Of a stretch of DNA of 64,000 nucleotides, positions 26,692 to 36,631 are shown one piece after another. Below the pieces are notes generated by a model, which saw nothing but the letters and a program-made list of their open reading frames with translations, was not told the origin of the DNA and made no database searches. Source of the DNA: an uncultured Pelagibacteraceae bacterium (GTDB lineage: Bacteria; Pseudomonadota; Alphaproteobacteria; Pelagibacterales; Pelagibacteraceae); the NCBI GenBank assembly GCA_902606835.1, contig CACLHW010000002.1, positions 62,001 through 126,000 on the forward strand, given 5' to 3'. Every line of letters begins with the position of its first letter. The stretch's first letter is position 1. A program made the translations under genes and the position numbers.

Positions 26692-27351
26692 TTATATCAT
26701 TTTTAACACTTCTTTAATCAATTTTAAGCTAAAAGGGCTTCCTTTTTTTAAAGAATATTTGTCCAAAGTTAAAATAAATTGAGATATTTTTTCATATGAC
26801 CTATCGATTCTTTTTATAATGTAATCAATATGCTTTTTTTCAACCTTAATTTGTTTATCAGAAAAATTTTTTGCGATTATTACACTGATTAAATCATCAC
26901 TAGGAAGTTTTATTCCAATAGTTAAACTGCTTTTAACTCTAGAAGATAAATCTTTTAATTTAAACTTATAAGACGTTATAGGTTTTCTAGAAGTAATAAC
27001 TAAATATTTGTTATCTTTACGAGCCATATCCCATAAAGAAAATAATATTTTTTCAGAAATTTTTTCACTTAAATTATCAATTATTAAAGCTTCTTTTGTC
27101 TTGTATTTAATAAAAATTTTATCACTTAATTCATTTGAATTAACTTGTAAACACGATGTTTTATTTTTAAAAATTGAAATTAGATGTGATTTACCCGAAC
27201 CAGAAGGCCCAAAAATATTTACTATTCTTTTAATCCATTTTGGCCAGCTATTTATAAATTCATATGCTTCCTGATTACTTTCAGAAACATAAAAATCTTC
27301 GCTCTTATAAACTTTGCTAGAGGGAAATTTTAAAATTAATTGATCATTCAT
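26692..27351 (-). CDS. hda: Hda-like DnaA-homologous replication regulator
   Basis: A 219-residue AAA+ protein resembling DnaA domain III without the DNA-binding domain. The N-terminus DQLILKFPSSKVYKSEDFYVSESN is typical of the Hda/HdaA group; Walker A is GPSGSGKSH, a Walker B-like ALIIDN follows, and sensor/arginine-finger segments appear in SRKPI and LSSRVKSS. Such proteins stimulate ATP hydrolysis by DnaA after initiation, together with the sliding clamp; a QLxLxF-type clamp motif is visible as QLILKF at residues 4-9. It starts 8 bases inside the upstream DUF2066 gene. Confidence 0.9.
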   Translation of the reverse strand: MNDQLILKFPSSKVYKSEDFYVSESNQEAYEFINSWPKWIKRIVNIFGPSGSGKSHLISIFKNKTSCLQVNSNELSDKIFIKYKTKEALIIDNLSEKISEKILFSLWDMARKDNKYLVITSRKPITSYKFKLKDLSSRVKSSLTIGIKLPSDDLISVIIAKNFSDKQIKVEKKHIDYIIKRIDRSYEKISQFILTLDKYSLKKGSPFSLKLIKEVLKMI

Positions 27352-28441
27352 TTAAAATTAGGTGCCAAACCCCTTGATTATTCATTAACATATATCCAAA
27401 TTTAGATAATTCTGTTCTTAAATTTTTTGGATTTCCATAATAATATATTTTAAATACTGAATTATTAATATTAAATTCTTCTAAAGTGTATTTTTCTATT
27501 ATGCCAATTTTATAAAAAATACTCCTAAGTTTATCCAAATCTTCTAATCTTGAATATTGAAAATTTAAATTTATAGATAATGGCATCAGTAGATTAATAA
27601 TGTTTTGTTCTTTCCAAAGATCAGTTATTTCCAATTTTAAATTTTTTAAAATAGCGCTTAGTGTTTCTTTGTCCTTAATATTTTCAAGTTTATGAGAAAT
27701 GTTCTTGCTAGTTTTATTTTCATTAAAATTCGTCTTAAGATATATATTTAGTTTTTTATTTTCATAATTCATTAATGCAAAAGCATAATTTTTTACATCA
27801 TATTTATTAACTAAAGAATCTACGTTTAAATCTTCAATATTATTTTTCATTTTATTTATTTTTGAAATATCTTCTAAATCTTCTAAAGGTAATATAAAAT
27901 TAATTAGTTCAGTGTTTATTTCAGTTTGTTTCCATTCCATATAAAAAAAGTTTTCATCAAAACTTTGAATCTCGTTGTTAATATAAAAAACTGGGAAAAA
28001 AACTGCGGAAATATTTTCGGGCAGCGAAAATGAAATATTTTTTTTTCTTAAAAAATTTTTTATCTTTTCTTCATTATATAATATCTTAATATTTGCTCTA
28101 TATATATCCTCACGGTAACTTTCCTCTAAAATTTGAAAACTGCTTATCAAATTTTTTACTTGGTTTAGTTTAATATTGTTTATTTTTTTTAAATCCCTTG
28201 TAAGTAGAATCTTGTTCATAAGTATTTCAAAAGAGTTTAAAAAAGCTTTATTGAGATATTTTTCCCTAGAAAAATTTACTGTAATTGCTCCTTTGACTTT
28301 AATATTATTTATTGTAAATACATTTTCCTCTCCAAAACTTTTTGTAAATGAGATACATAGAAATATGATTGCTGAAAAAAAAATTAAAATATATACCTTT
28401 AGTATAGGCAAAAGAGATTTTAGCTGTAAATAGTTTCTCAT
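27344..28441 (-). CDS. DUF2066 family exported protein
   Basis: A 365-residue protein with an N-terminal hydrophobic segment (about 13-34) and a DUF2066-like region: VFTINNIKVKGAITVNFSREKYLNKAF near the start and FQILEESYREDIYRANIKILYNEEKIKNFLRKKNI around 105-140. DUF2066 proteins are commonly adjacent to hda and purM in proteobacteria, which matches here. Function is unknown; an envelope location is inferred. Its ATG (28439-28441) shares bases with the ATG of the divergent purM, so there is no intergenic DNA at all between these genes. Confidence 0.82.
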   Translation of the reverse strand: MRNYLQLKSLLPILKVYILIFFSAIIFLCISFTKSFGEENVFTINNIKVKGAITVNFSREKYLNKAFLNSFEILMNKILLTRDLKKINNIKLNQVKNLISSFQILEESYREDIYRANIKILYNEEKIKNFLRKKNISFSLPENISAVFFPVFYINNEIQSFDENFFYMEWKQTEINTELINFILPLEDLEDISKINKMKNNIEDLNVDSLVNKYDVKNYAFALMNYENKKLNIYLKTNFNENKTSKNISHKLENIKDKETLSAILKNLKLEITDLWKEQNIINLLMPLSINLNFQYSRLEDLDKLRSIFYKIGIIEKYTLEEFNINNSVFKIYYYGNPKNLRTELSKFGYMLMNNQGVWHLILNE

Positions 28442-29477
28442 GAAAAATATCTATAATACTTATAAAAAAAGCGGTGTTAATATGGCATCTGCTAATAAGT
28501 TAGTAAATTACATATCGAAAATATCAAGAAAAACTTATAAAAAAAATACAGAATTAAAATCATTCCAAAATATCGGTAGTTTTGGATCAATTTTCGATCC
28601 TGCCAAATTAAAAATGAAAAATCCCCTAATTGTATCATCAACTGATGGGGTTGGAACAAAAGTTGAAATAGCAAACAAATTTAAAATGTACAATACTATT
28701 GGGATAGATCTGGTTGCAATGTGTGTAAATGATCTTTTAGTTCAGGGAGCCAAACCAGTTTTTTTTCTAGACTATATAGCTGTAAATAAAATTAATACTA
28801 ATAAATTAAAAAAAATTTTAAAGGGTATAGTTGATGGATGTAAATTAGCTGACTGCGCATTAGTAGGTGGTGAAACTGCAGAAATGCCCGGCACGTATGG
28901 AAAAAATAAATTTGATTTAGCTGGTTTTGCTGTTGGATTGGTGGAAAAAAATAAATTATTAATAAAAAGTAAAATAAAATTAAATAATGTTATTTTAGCT
29001 GTTCCTTCATCTGGATTACATTCAAATGGATTCTCACTAGTTAGAAATGTAATAAAAAGAAAAAAAAATTTACGGATAAATAAATTTTTAAAAAGTGAAT
29101 TAATTAAACCAACTAAAATTTATGTAAAAGAATTAAATAAAATTAATAGTAAAAAATTAATTAATGGCTGTTCACATATTACTGGTGGTGGTCTTTTAGA
29201 TAATTTAAAAAGAATAGTACCAAACAATTTATGTTTAAATATTAATTTATCAAAAATCAAAATAAAATCTATTTTTAAATGGATTAAAAAAAATAATATA
29301 AAAGATTTAGAAATGCTTAAAACTTTTAATTGTGGTGTGGGATTCTGTTTAGTTGCAGACAAAAAAAATGTTAATAAAATTAAGAAGGTATTTTCAAAAG
29401 AATACCAACCATATGAAATTGGCTATATTTCTGGTGGTAAATCAAAAATAAAAATATCTGGAAATTTGCAATGGTAG
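28440..29477 (+). CDS. purM: Phosphoribosylformylglycinamidine cyclo-ligase (AIR synthetase)
   Basis: Fifth step of purine synthesis: ATP-dependent closure of FGAM to AIR. The 345 residues have the PurM fold: NTYKKSGVNMASANKLV at the start, the substrate region SSTDGVGTKVEIANKF, NDLLVQGAKPVFFLDY, VGGETAEMPG and the glycine-rich CSHITGGGLLDNLKR. The start ATG at 28440 overlaps that of the divergent DUF2066 gene as CATG, and family comparison (YxxSGV near residue 10) supports it. It overlaps purN by 7 bases. Confidence 0.97.
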   Translation: MKNIYNTYKKSGVNMASANKLVNYISKISRKTYKKNTELKSFQNIGSFGSIFDPAKLKMKNPLIVSSTDGVGTKVEIANKFKMYNTIGIDLVAMCVNDLLVQGAKPVFFLDYIAVNKINTNKLKKILKGIVDGCKLADCALVGGETAEMPGTYGKNKFDLAGFAVGLVEKNKLLIKSKIKLNNVILAVPSSGLHSNGFSLVRNVIKRKKNLRINKFLKSELIKPTKIYVKELNKINSKKLINGCSHITGGGLLDNLKRIVPNNLCLNINLSKIKIKSIFKWIKKNNIKDLEMLKTFNCGVGFCLVADKKNVNKIKKVFSKEYQPYEIGYISGGKSKIKISGNLQW

Positions 29478-30034
29478 AAAAAACAAAAGCGTGTGTTTTA
29501 ATTTCTGGCAATGGAACAAACCTTGGATCTTTAATAAAAAATTCTCGTAATTACAATTTTCCTATTAAAATCGAGTTAGTGATATCAAATAATGAAAATG
29601 CACGTGGAATTAAATTAGCAAAAAAATACTCTATTCCTTATAAATTTATTTCCTCTAGTAGTATAAAAAGCTTTGAAAGAAATACTTTATTTGAAATAAA
29701 AAAAAGAAAAATTAAATTCCTTTGTTTAGCTGGATTTATGAAAGTATTATCAAAAAATTTTATAAACTCTTTTGGTTATAAAATTATTAATATACATCCA
29801 TCCTTACTCCCAAAATATAAAGGATTAAACACACACAAAAGAGTATTAAAAAATAACGAAAAATATTCTGGCTGCACAGTGCACTATGTTACATCTAGAT
29901 TAGATAGTGGTAAAATTATATCTCAAAAGAAAATTAAAATTAAAAAAAACGAAACTGAAAAATCACTTGAAAAAAGAATATTAACTCAAGAACATAAGCT
30001 TTATTCTAAGTCTATAATATCTTTATTTAAATAA
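29471..30034 (+). CDS. purN: Phosphoribosylglycinamide formyltransferase
   Basis: Folate-dependent third step of purine synthesis, formylating GAR with 10-formyltetrahydrofolate. The 187 residues contain VLISGNGTNLGSLI (phosphate loop), CLAGFMKVL, the catalytic INIHPSLLPKYKGLNTH with Asn and His, GCTVHYV, and the DSGKIISQ segment with the catalytic Asp. It forms a two-gene operon with purM (7-base overlap) and converges with ndk at one base. Nothing unusual. Confidence 0.97.
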   Translation: MVEKTKACVLISGNGTNLGSLIKNSRNYNFPIKIELVISNNENARGIKLAKKYSIPYKFISSSSIKSFERNTLFEIKKRKIKFLCLAGFMKVLSKNFINSFGYKIINIHPSLLPKYKGLNTHKRVLKNNEKYSGCTVHYVTSRLDSGKIISQKKIKIKKNETEKSLEKRILTQEHKLYSKSIISLFK

Positions 30035-30035
30035 T

Positions 30036-30437
30036 TTATTTAAAAAAGAAATCTATTTCTATTTTGCTATTTTCCATGCTATCGGAACCATGAACTGAAT
30101 TTTTATCTATTGAAATTCCATACATTTTTCTTAAAGTTCCATCTTCAGCTTTTAATGGATCTGTAGCTCCCATTAACTGTCTGTTTTTTGCAATAGCGTT
30201 TTCGCCCTCTAATATCATCACAATTATTGGTCCGGACGATAAATAATTACACAATTCATTATAAAATGGCTTTGTTTGATGAACTTTATAAAACTCACTG
30301 GCTTCCTCTCTAGATATTTTTACCTTTTTGCTTTTTAAAATTTTTAAGCCATTTTTTTTAAAAAAAGATTTTATGTCTATATCTAGGTTTCTTTCTACTG
30401 CATCAGGTTTAATGATTGATAATGTTCTTTCGACCAT
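30036..30437 (-). CDS. ndk: Nucleoside diphosphate kinase
   Basis: Transfers the gamma phosphate between nucleoside triphosphates and diphosphates via a phosphohistidine. The 133-residue protein has the N-terminal ERTLSIIKPDAVERN, RQLMGATDPLKAEDGTLRKMYG and the active-site His in NSVHGSDSMENS. It is slightly shorter than the typical 140 residues and ends IEIDFFFK, so the C-terminal segment is trimmed. It lies 4 bases after pepA on the same strand. Identity is secure. Confidence 0.97.
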   Translation of the reverse strand: MVERTLSIIKPDAVERNLDIDIKSFFKKNGLKILKSKKVKISREEASEFYKVHQTKPFYNELCNYLSSGPIIVMILEGENAIAKNRQLMGATDPLKAEDGTLRKMYGISIDKNSVHGSDSMENSKIEIDFFFK

Positions 30438-30441
30438 AAGC

Positions 30442-31920
30442 TTATTCGTAGTATTCTTTTACTAAATTATTTAATAGTCTAACTCCAAATCCTGTTGCAC
30501 CTCCGGGATTTAAATTTGCAGCTTTTTTTGAAAAGGCCATACCAGCAATATCTAAATGTGCCCATGGTGTTTTATTAATTATAAATCTTTGCAAGAATTG
30601 AGCAGCAGTAATCGATCCTGCTCCACCTGCATAATTTATATTTTGAACATCAGCTATAGTAGAATTCATTAATTTATCATAATTTTTATGTAATGGTAGT
30701 CTCCAAACCTTTTCATTTACATTTTCACTCGCATTAAAAATATTTTTAGATAATTCATCATTGTTTGAAAATAAACCAGCATACTCTTCTCCTAAACTTA
30801 CAATTATTGCTCCAGTTAATGTAGCTAGATCTATAATAAATTTTGGTTTATATTTTTTTTCAGTAAAGGTTAACGCATCTGCTAAGACAAGTCTTCCTTC
30901 GGCATCAGTATTTAACACTTCGATAGTTTTCCCAGAATATGATTTAACAATATCTCCCGGCCTTTGAGCGTTGCTTCCTGGCATATTCTCAACAAGTCCT
31001 ACTACACCAACGGCATTTACTTTTGCTTTTCTTATTGCAAGTGACTTTAAAAGACCTACAACTACTGCTGATCCAGCCATGTCATATTTCATTTCTTCCA
31101 TAAATCTAGCTGGTTTTAAAGAAATTCCCCCGGTGTCAAAACATACTCCTTTACCAACAAACGCTAGAGGATTTTTTAGTGAATTTTTTTTCCCATTCCA
31201 TTCAATTGTAACTAAATAAGATTCATTAGCACTTCCTTGACCCACTCCTAATAATGAATTCATGCCTAATCTCTTTAATTCTTTTTCATTATATGCTTTT
31301 ATTTTAAGACCAAACTTCGATAGTTTTTGAATTTCTTCTACATAAGCTTTTGGATTTAAAACATTTGGTGGTTCTGAAACAAAATCTCTACATAAAAAAA
31401 CACCTTCTTTTATAGAATCGTAATATTTATATTTTTCTTTTATTTTTTCTTTATCGTTAGCAATTATTTTAAAATCAATTTTTTTATTAAATTTTTCTTT
31501 ATTTTGAGTTCTATATTTATTAAAAGTATAGCTTTTAAGTTTAAATCCAAAAATAAATTGTGAAAAAAAATTAACTAATTTATCTTTATCAAAATCTAAA
31601 CTTTCTATATAAAAATCGATTTTTTTTATATCTTTAAAATTTTTTAAGTAAGAGAAAAAGCTTCCCCCGCTTTCTTGTGGCCAATAGCTTTCATATTTAT
31701 TTTTAACTTTAATGATAAAACACTTTTGTTTTTCTGATATGTCTAAAGAACTTATATCTTCATCTGTTTTTTTGACTTTTAAACTGCTCAAAAAGGAGTT
31801 TATTTTTTGAACAACATTTTTTGGTAAAACGCCCTTCTTATCCCTAAAACCATATTTTTCATTAACAAATATAGCAAACCCTTCAACACCTGGACTTAAA
31901 CTGCTTGTAAAACTTAACAT
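30442..31920 (-). CDS. pepA: Leucyl aminopeptidase (M17, cytosol aminopeptidase)
   Basis: Two-metal aminopeptidase of the cytosol, with possible DNA-binding roles in relatives. The 492 residues have a weakly conserved N-terminal domain and a catalytic C-terminal domain: VGKGVCFDTGGISLKPA (metal-binding Lys and Asp), YDMAGSAVVVGLL, the signature NTDAEGRLVLADAL, then GSITAAQFLQRFI and WAHLDIAGMAF. Family position before lptF is the standard alphaproteobacterial context (divergent). The promoters of pepA and lptF share the 73 bases between them. Confidence 0.96.
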   Translation of the reverse strand: MLSFTSSLSPGVEGFAIFVNEKYGFRDKKGVLPKNVVQKINSFLSSLKVKKTDEDISSLDISEKQKCFIIKVKNKYESYWPQESGGSFFSYLKNFKDIKKIDFYIESLDFDKDKLVNFFSQFIFGFKLKSYTFNKYRTQNKEKFNKKIDFKIIANDKEKIKEKYKYYDSIKEGVFLCRDFVSEPPNVLNPKAYVEEIQKLSKFGLKIKAYNEKELKRLGMNSLLGVGQGSANESYLVTIEWNGKKNSLKNPLAFVGKGVCFDTGGISLKPARFMEEMKYDMAGSAVVVGLLKSLAIRKAKVNAVGVVGLVENMPGSNAQRPGDIVKSYSGKTIEVLNTDAEGRLVLADALTFTEKKYKPKFIIDLATLTGAIIVSLGEEYAGLFSNNDELSKNIFNASENVNEKVWRLPLHKNYDKLMNSTIADVQNINYAGGAGSITAAQFLQRFIINKTPWAHLDIAGMAFSKKAANLNPGGATGFGVRLLNNLVKEYYE

Positions 31921-31993
31921 TTTTCCTTTCTTTAACGTATAAATTGAATTCTAATCAAAGTTGATTTATTAACTATATATTACAACTTTTACA

Positions 31994-33118
31994 ATGAAAA
32001 ATACAATTTACAAATATATTTTTAACGAATTTTTAAGATATTTTCTTATATCCTTGTTTGCTTTAGCGATAATTGTTTGGACAATTCAATCTGTAAATTT
32101 CCTCGATCTCGTGACTGAGGATGGTCATGCTTTTGCGACTTACTTTAACTACTCCTTTTTAACCTTGTCTAAGGTTTTGACTAAACTAATGCCTTTTTGT
32201 TTTATGCTGGCTTTAGTAATTACTATTTCAAAATTGGAAAAAGATAATGAAATAATAGTTCTTTGGACTTCTGGATTAAATAAGATTTATATAGTAAATT
32301 TACTGTTTAAAATATCTTTGATAATAATGTTTGTGCAACTTATTTTAACAAGTATTATTAATCCAACTTTTCTAAATATATCGAGAGACGTAATCAAAAA
32401 CTCTCAACTTCAATTTATTCCGTCATTACTTAAAGTAAAGCAGTTCAATGATACAGTAGAAGGTTTAACAATATTTGTTGATAAAAAAAATCAAAATCAA
32501 ATATATAATAATATTTTCATAAGAGATGAAGGAAAAATTTTATCTAAAGTTGGAACTGAATCTTCTACAATTTTTGCAAGATCGGGTCATATGAGTTCTG
32601 ATGAAACTCAGCTAGTGTTATACAATGGTAATATACAAAAATTAAATGAAGACGGAGATGTCAATATTATAAAATTTGAAAAAACTATACTAAACCTCTC
32701 AGGAATTAGTACAAAAAGTATTTCTGAACCAAAAATTCAAGAAACTTCAACATTAGAAATTTTAAACTGTATAACTAATAAGCCAACAAATATGCACAAC
32801 TGTGATCAAAATAAAAAATCTTTAATGGATATTAAAATAGAATTTAATAAAAGATTTGGAACACCTATTTATATTCCTTTAATTGCTTTAATTTGTTCAT
32901 TCTTGCTGTCGTCAAGGAGAGACCAAAAAATTTATACATATAATAAATATATTTTCTTTACAGTTGGTTTTATAGTATTAGCAATGTCTGAAGTAATAGT
33001 AAGATATTCTGGCACATCATGGATGCATTCTGCTACTTACTATCTTATACCATTATTGCTTCTGCCTTTATTTTATCTTTTGCTGCTTAGAAAATTTAAA
33101 TATGAAAATTTATTTTAA
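31994..33118 (+). CDS. lptF: LPS export ABC transporter permease LptF
   Basis: Inner-membrane permease of the LptB2FG extractor that moves lipopolysaccharide from the inner membrane to the Lpt bridge. The 374 residues have six predicted membrane segments, three at the N-terminus (ending near residue 120), a periplasmic beta-jellyroll region (about 125-280) and three at the C-terminus. FNEFLRYFLISLFALAIIVW and the coupling-helix region KLEKDNEIIVLWTSG are diagnostic of the LptF/G family. It starts lptF-lptG-lptD-surA-pdxA-rsmA; lptG begins 5 bases later. Confidence 0.95.
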   Translation: MKNTIYKYIFNEFLRYFLISLFALAIIVWTIQSVNFLDLVTEDGHAFATYFNYSFLTLSKVLTKLMPFCFMLALVITISKLEKDNEIIVLWTSGLNKIYIVNLLFKISLIIMFVQLILTSIINPTFLNISRDVIKNSQLQFIPSLLKVKQFNDTVEGLTIFVDKKNQNQIYNNIFIRDEGKILSKVGTESSTIFARSGHMSSDETQLVLYNGNIQKLNEDGDVNIIKFEKTILNLSGISTKSISEPKIQETSTLEILNCITNKPTNMHNCDQNKKSLMDIKIEFNKRFGTPIYIPLIALICSFLLSSRRDQKIYTYNKYIFFTVGFIVLAMSEVIVRYSGTSWMHSATYYLIPLLLLPLFYLLLLRKFKYENLF

Positions 33119-33123
33119 AAATT

Positions 33124-34215
33124 ATGATTAGATCTTTACTATTAAACAAATATCTTGCTACAGAATTTTTTAAAGTAGTGCTTGTAACTATTTTAATATT
33201 TTTTTGTTTAGGTTTTATAATGAACTTATTCGAAGAAATGAATTACTTTAAAGATATTGATGAAGGATTTTATCTTCCCATATTGTTGACTATATTCATA
33301 GTGCCAAGTTTTTTATATAACATGCTTCCATTTATAATTTTAATCTCGGGATTATGGTTTTTTTTAAAAATAAGAAAAACAGATGAAATTACAGCTATGA
33401 AAATTTCTGGTATGTCTAATCTTTCTGTTATTTTAATCCCGAGTATTGTTTCGATATTAATAGGAATTTTTTTCGTTACTTCTATAAATCCAATAACATC
33501 ACTTTTGGTGAAAAAATATGAAATTGTTAAAGGTAGCTTTGATCGTGATAAAGATTATTTGGCCGCGATTACGAAAAATGGAATATGGATTAAAGAAAAA
33601 AAATATGGAGGCCATAACATTATAAGATCATCGTTTCTCAAAGGTAATAATTTAATGAATGTAACTATCTATGAATTTGATACTAATAATAATTTTAAAA
33701 AGAGAATTGAAGCTAAATCAGCAAATATATCATTTCCTGAATGGAAGCTAAAAAAGGTTAATATCATTGACAAAAATGGTAAAACTATTTCTGAAGATCT
33801 AGAAAATATTTCTTATAGCAGCATTTATAATATAGATAAAATTAAAAGTCTTTATTCTAATTTAGAAACGATTTCTTTTTGGGATATTGGAAATGAAATA
33901 GAACTTCTAGAAGAAAGAGGTTATTCAACAAGGCAAATTGAAACAAAACTTCAAAGATCTTTAGCTTTTCCTTTTTTTCTACTCGCAATGATTTTATTAA
34001 GTGGTGTATTTACTTTGGGAACAAATCTAAAAGAAAATAATTTTATATACGTATTCTTTGGAATAATTTCTTGTGTTTTAATTTATTTTTTTAATGATTT
34101 CTCCGCGGCGTTAGGGAGAACTGAAAAATTGGCCGTAGAAATTGCAGTTTGGATGCCAATATTAATTATATTTATTTTTAGTGCTGTAGGAATAATATAT
34201 GCAAATCAAAAATGA
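33124..34215 (+). CDS. lptG: LPS export ABC transporter permease LptG
   Basis: Partner permease of LptF. The 363 residues show the same architecture: three membrane segments, a periplasmic jellyroll domain and three more membrane segments. LNKYLATEFFKVVLVTILIFF and the coupling region KIRKTDEITAMKISGMSN are family marks, and the order lptF-lptG is fixed in alphaproteobacteria. It overlaps the start of lptD by 17 bases. The C-terminus ends in a membrane helix directly before the overlap. Confidence 0.95.
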   Translation: MIRSLLLNKYLATEFFKVVLVTILIFFCLGFIMNLFEEMNYFKDIDEGFYLPILLTIFIVPSFLYNMLPFIILISGLWFFLKIRKTDEITAMKISGMSNLSVILIPSIVSILIGIFFVTSINPITSLLVKKYEIVKGSFDRDKDYLAAITKNGIWIKEKKYGGHNIIRSSFLKGNNLMNVTIYEFDTNNNFKKRIEAKSANISFPEWKLKKVNIIDKNGKTISEDLENISYSSIYNIDKIKSLYSNLETISFWDIGNEIELLEERGYSTRQIETKLQRSLAFPFFLLAMILLSGVFTLGTNLKENNFIYVFFGIISCVLIYFFNDFSAALGRTEKLAVEIAVWMPILIIFIFSAVGIIYANQK

Positions 34216-36631
34216 CAAAAAGTTAATATTTATAATAGTTTTTAGTCTTTTTATATTTCATTTTAATGTTAATGCTGAAGAATTTAATATTAATGCGAAA
34301 GAAGTGGTTGTAGATAAAGAAAATGAAGTTCTTGTTGGAACAGGATCTGTGGAAGCTATAGATTCTGGAGGTAGACGTATAAATGCAGATAAAATTACTT
34401 ACAAAAAATCTAAAGAATTTCTATTGGCTGAAGGGAATGTAAAAATTACTGATATCGATGGAAATATTGTGCTTTCAAACAAAGCTTCCTACGACAAATT
34501 AAATGAAATTATAACCACATATGAGTCTTCCGAAATATTAATCAAAGAAGGTTATAAACTTTTATCAAAAAATGTCACTTATAATGTAAAAAATAAAATA
34601 TTGAGTTCTGTCGATGACTCTATTTTTTATGATAGTGATGGAAATGTTATAGAAACAAACATGTTCCAGTATGAAATTTCCAACAATTTATTTTCTTCTG
34701 TAGGTAAAATAAAAATTATTGATGTAAAAAAAAATAAATATTTTTTTAAAGAAGTGCATATAGACACATTGAAAAAAGAAATGATTGGTTCAGATGTAAG
34801 TGTAATTTTGGATCAAGAAAGCTTTGGTGTAAATAAAGAAAATGATCCTAGATTTGTTGCAAATGATATTTTTATAACAAAAAACAAAACAAATTTATCA
34901 AAAGGAGTTTTCACAATTTGCAAAATAAGGGATGGAAAATGTCCTCCATGGTCTCTGAAAGCAAAAAAAATAAGTCATGATAGATTAAAAAAAACTATAT
35001 ATTACAATAGCGCAACCTTAAAAGTTTACGACATTCCAATATTTTATTTTCCAAGATTTTTTCATCCAGATCCAACAGTAAAAAGACAATCTGGATTCCT
35101 CGCGCCATTTTTTACTAACAGTTCAACATTGGGCACTGGATCTGCTGTTCCTTATTACTGGGCTATATCAAATAATAAAGATCTCACATTTACTCCAAAA
35201 TTTTATACAAAAGAGAATGTATTAGTTTTAAATGAATATAGACAAGCTTTCAGAAATGGTTTTTTGACTCTAGATACAAGCTACACAGAAGGTTACAACA
35301 ATACTTCATCAACAAAAACAGGTGGTTCAAGAAATCATATTTTTGCAAATATTGATTTGAATTTTAATGAAGACGAGTCCACGACAAGCAATTTACTTTT
35401 AAAAGTTCAGAGGACCTCCAACGATACTTACTTTAGAATACATGATATTAATACGTCGCTTGTAAATGCAGAAAATACAAATTTAGAAAGTGAATTAAAA
35501 TACAGTTTTAGTAAACCTGATATGTATGTAGATATTAATGCTAGTGTTTTTGAAGATTTAAGAGGTGGAAAAAATTCAGATAGGTATGAGTATATTTTAC
35601 CTAATATTATGTATGGTAAAACTTTTTTTACAGAAAAATTTGGTACTTTAGATTTTAAATCTAATGCTCTCTACAGCAATTATGACACAAATAAACATAA
35701 GACTTTTTTAACTAATGATATAATTTGGAAACCTTTAGGTCGAATTACAAAAACTGGTTTTGTAAATACATTCGAAGGAATGCTTAGAAATACAAATTAT
35801 GAAACCAAAAAAACTGAAGAATATAAAGATGAAAAAACAGTACATGAGTTAAGCGGAGTATTGAGCCATAAAACTTCATTACCTATGAAAAAAGATGGAA
35901 TTAACTACTCAAATCTTTTTTCTCCAAACTTTATGATTAGGTATGCTCCCGGTCATATGAGAAATTTAAGTGGTAAAGACGTTACACTAAATTATACAAA
36001 TTTATATTCGTTAAATAGAACTTCAGAAATAGAAGATGGTTTAAGTGCAGTATTAGGTTTTGACTTTAAAATTAATGAAAAAAAAGGAAATGGAATTGAT
36101 AAAGAAAAATTGTCTTTGTCAGTAGGACAAGTTTTTAATAATGATCGAAATAATGATATGCCTTCAAAAAGTTCTTTGGATCAAAAAATGTCTGATGTGG
36201 TTGGGCAAATTAATTATAATTTTTCAGAAATAGGCAAAATTGATTATAAATTTTCTTTAGATCACAATTTAAATGATCTTAATTATAATGAAGTATCGAC
36301 AGAATTAAATTTTGGTAAAGTTCAATTTAATTTAGATTATTTAGAGCAACAAAATCATATAGGAAACGAACATTATGCAAGTTCTGGTGTAACATTAAAC
36401 TTTAATGATAATAATAAATTAAGTTTTAGTACAAAAAAGAACTTTAAAACTGAAAGTACTGAGCTTTACGACTTAAGTTATCAGTATGGAATTGATTGCT
36501 TAACAGCTGGTTTAGTTTATAGAAGAGAATTTTATCAAGATGTTGATGATTTAGAACCAAAAAATACTTTGATGTTCACTATTACTTTTGTTCCATTTGC
36601 CAGTGTAAATACACCATCTTTTAAACAGTGA
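34199..36631 (+). CDS. lptD: LPS assembly outer-membrane protein LptD
   Basis: Beta-barrel that inserts LPS into the outer leaflet with LptE. The 810 residues start with a signal peptide (about 1-26, ending FNVNAEE), then an OstA-like beta-taco domain (about 28-215), and a C-terminal barrel from about residue 265, opened by FYFPRFFHPDPTVKRQSGFLAPFF, the most conserved LptD segment. Only three cysteines are visible: two in CKIRDGKC near 240 and one in GIDCLTAGL near 765. The four-cysteine pattern of E. coli is thus not reproduced, though a link between the two regions remains possible. Overlaps lptG and surA. Confidence 0.95.
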   Translation: MQIKNDKKLIFIIVFSLFIFHFNVNAEEFNINAKEVVVDKENEVLVGTGSVEAIDSGGRRINADKITYKKSKEFLLAEGNVKITDIDGNIVLSNKASYDKLNEIITTYESSEILIKEGYKLLSKNVTYNVKNKILSSVDDSIFYDSDGNVIETNMFQYEISNNLFSSVGKIKIIDVKKNKYFFKEVHIDTLKKEMIGSDVSVILDQESFGVNKENDPRFVANDIFITKNKTNLSKGVFTICKIRDGKCPPWSLKAKKISHDRLKKTIYYNSATLKVYDIPIFYFPRFFHPDPTVKRQSGFLAPFFTNSSTLGTGSAVPYYWAISNNKDLTFTPKFYTKENVLVLNEYRQAFRNGFLTLDTSYTEGYNNTSSTKTGGSRNHIFANIDLNFNEDESTTSNLLLKVQRTSNDTYFRIHDINTSLVNAENTNLESELKYSFSKPDMYVDINASVFEDLRGGKNSDRYEYILPNIMYGKTFFTEKFGTLDFKSNALYSNYDTNKHKTFLTNDIIWKPLGRITKTGFVNTFEGMLRNTNYETKKTEEYKDEKTVHELSGVLSHKTSLPMKKDGINYSNLFSPNFMIRYAPGHMRNLSGKDVTLNYTNLYSLNRTSEIEDGLSAVLGFDFKINEKKGNGIDKEKLSLSVGQVFNNDRNNDMPSKSSLDQKMSDVVGQINYNFSEIGKIDYKFSLDHNLNDLNYNEVSTELNFGKVQFNLDYLEQQNHIGNEHYASSGVTLNFNDNNKLSFSTKKNFKTESTELYDLSYQYGIDCLTAGLVYRREFYQDVDDLEPKNTLMFTITFVPFASVNTPSFKQ

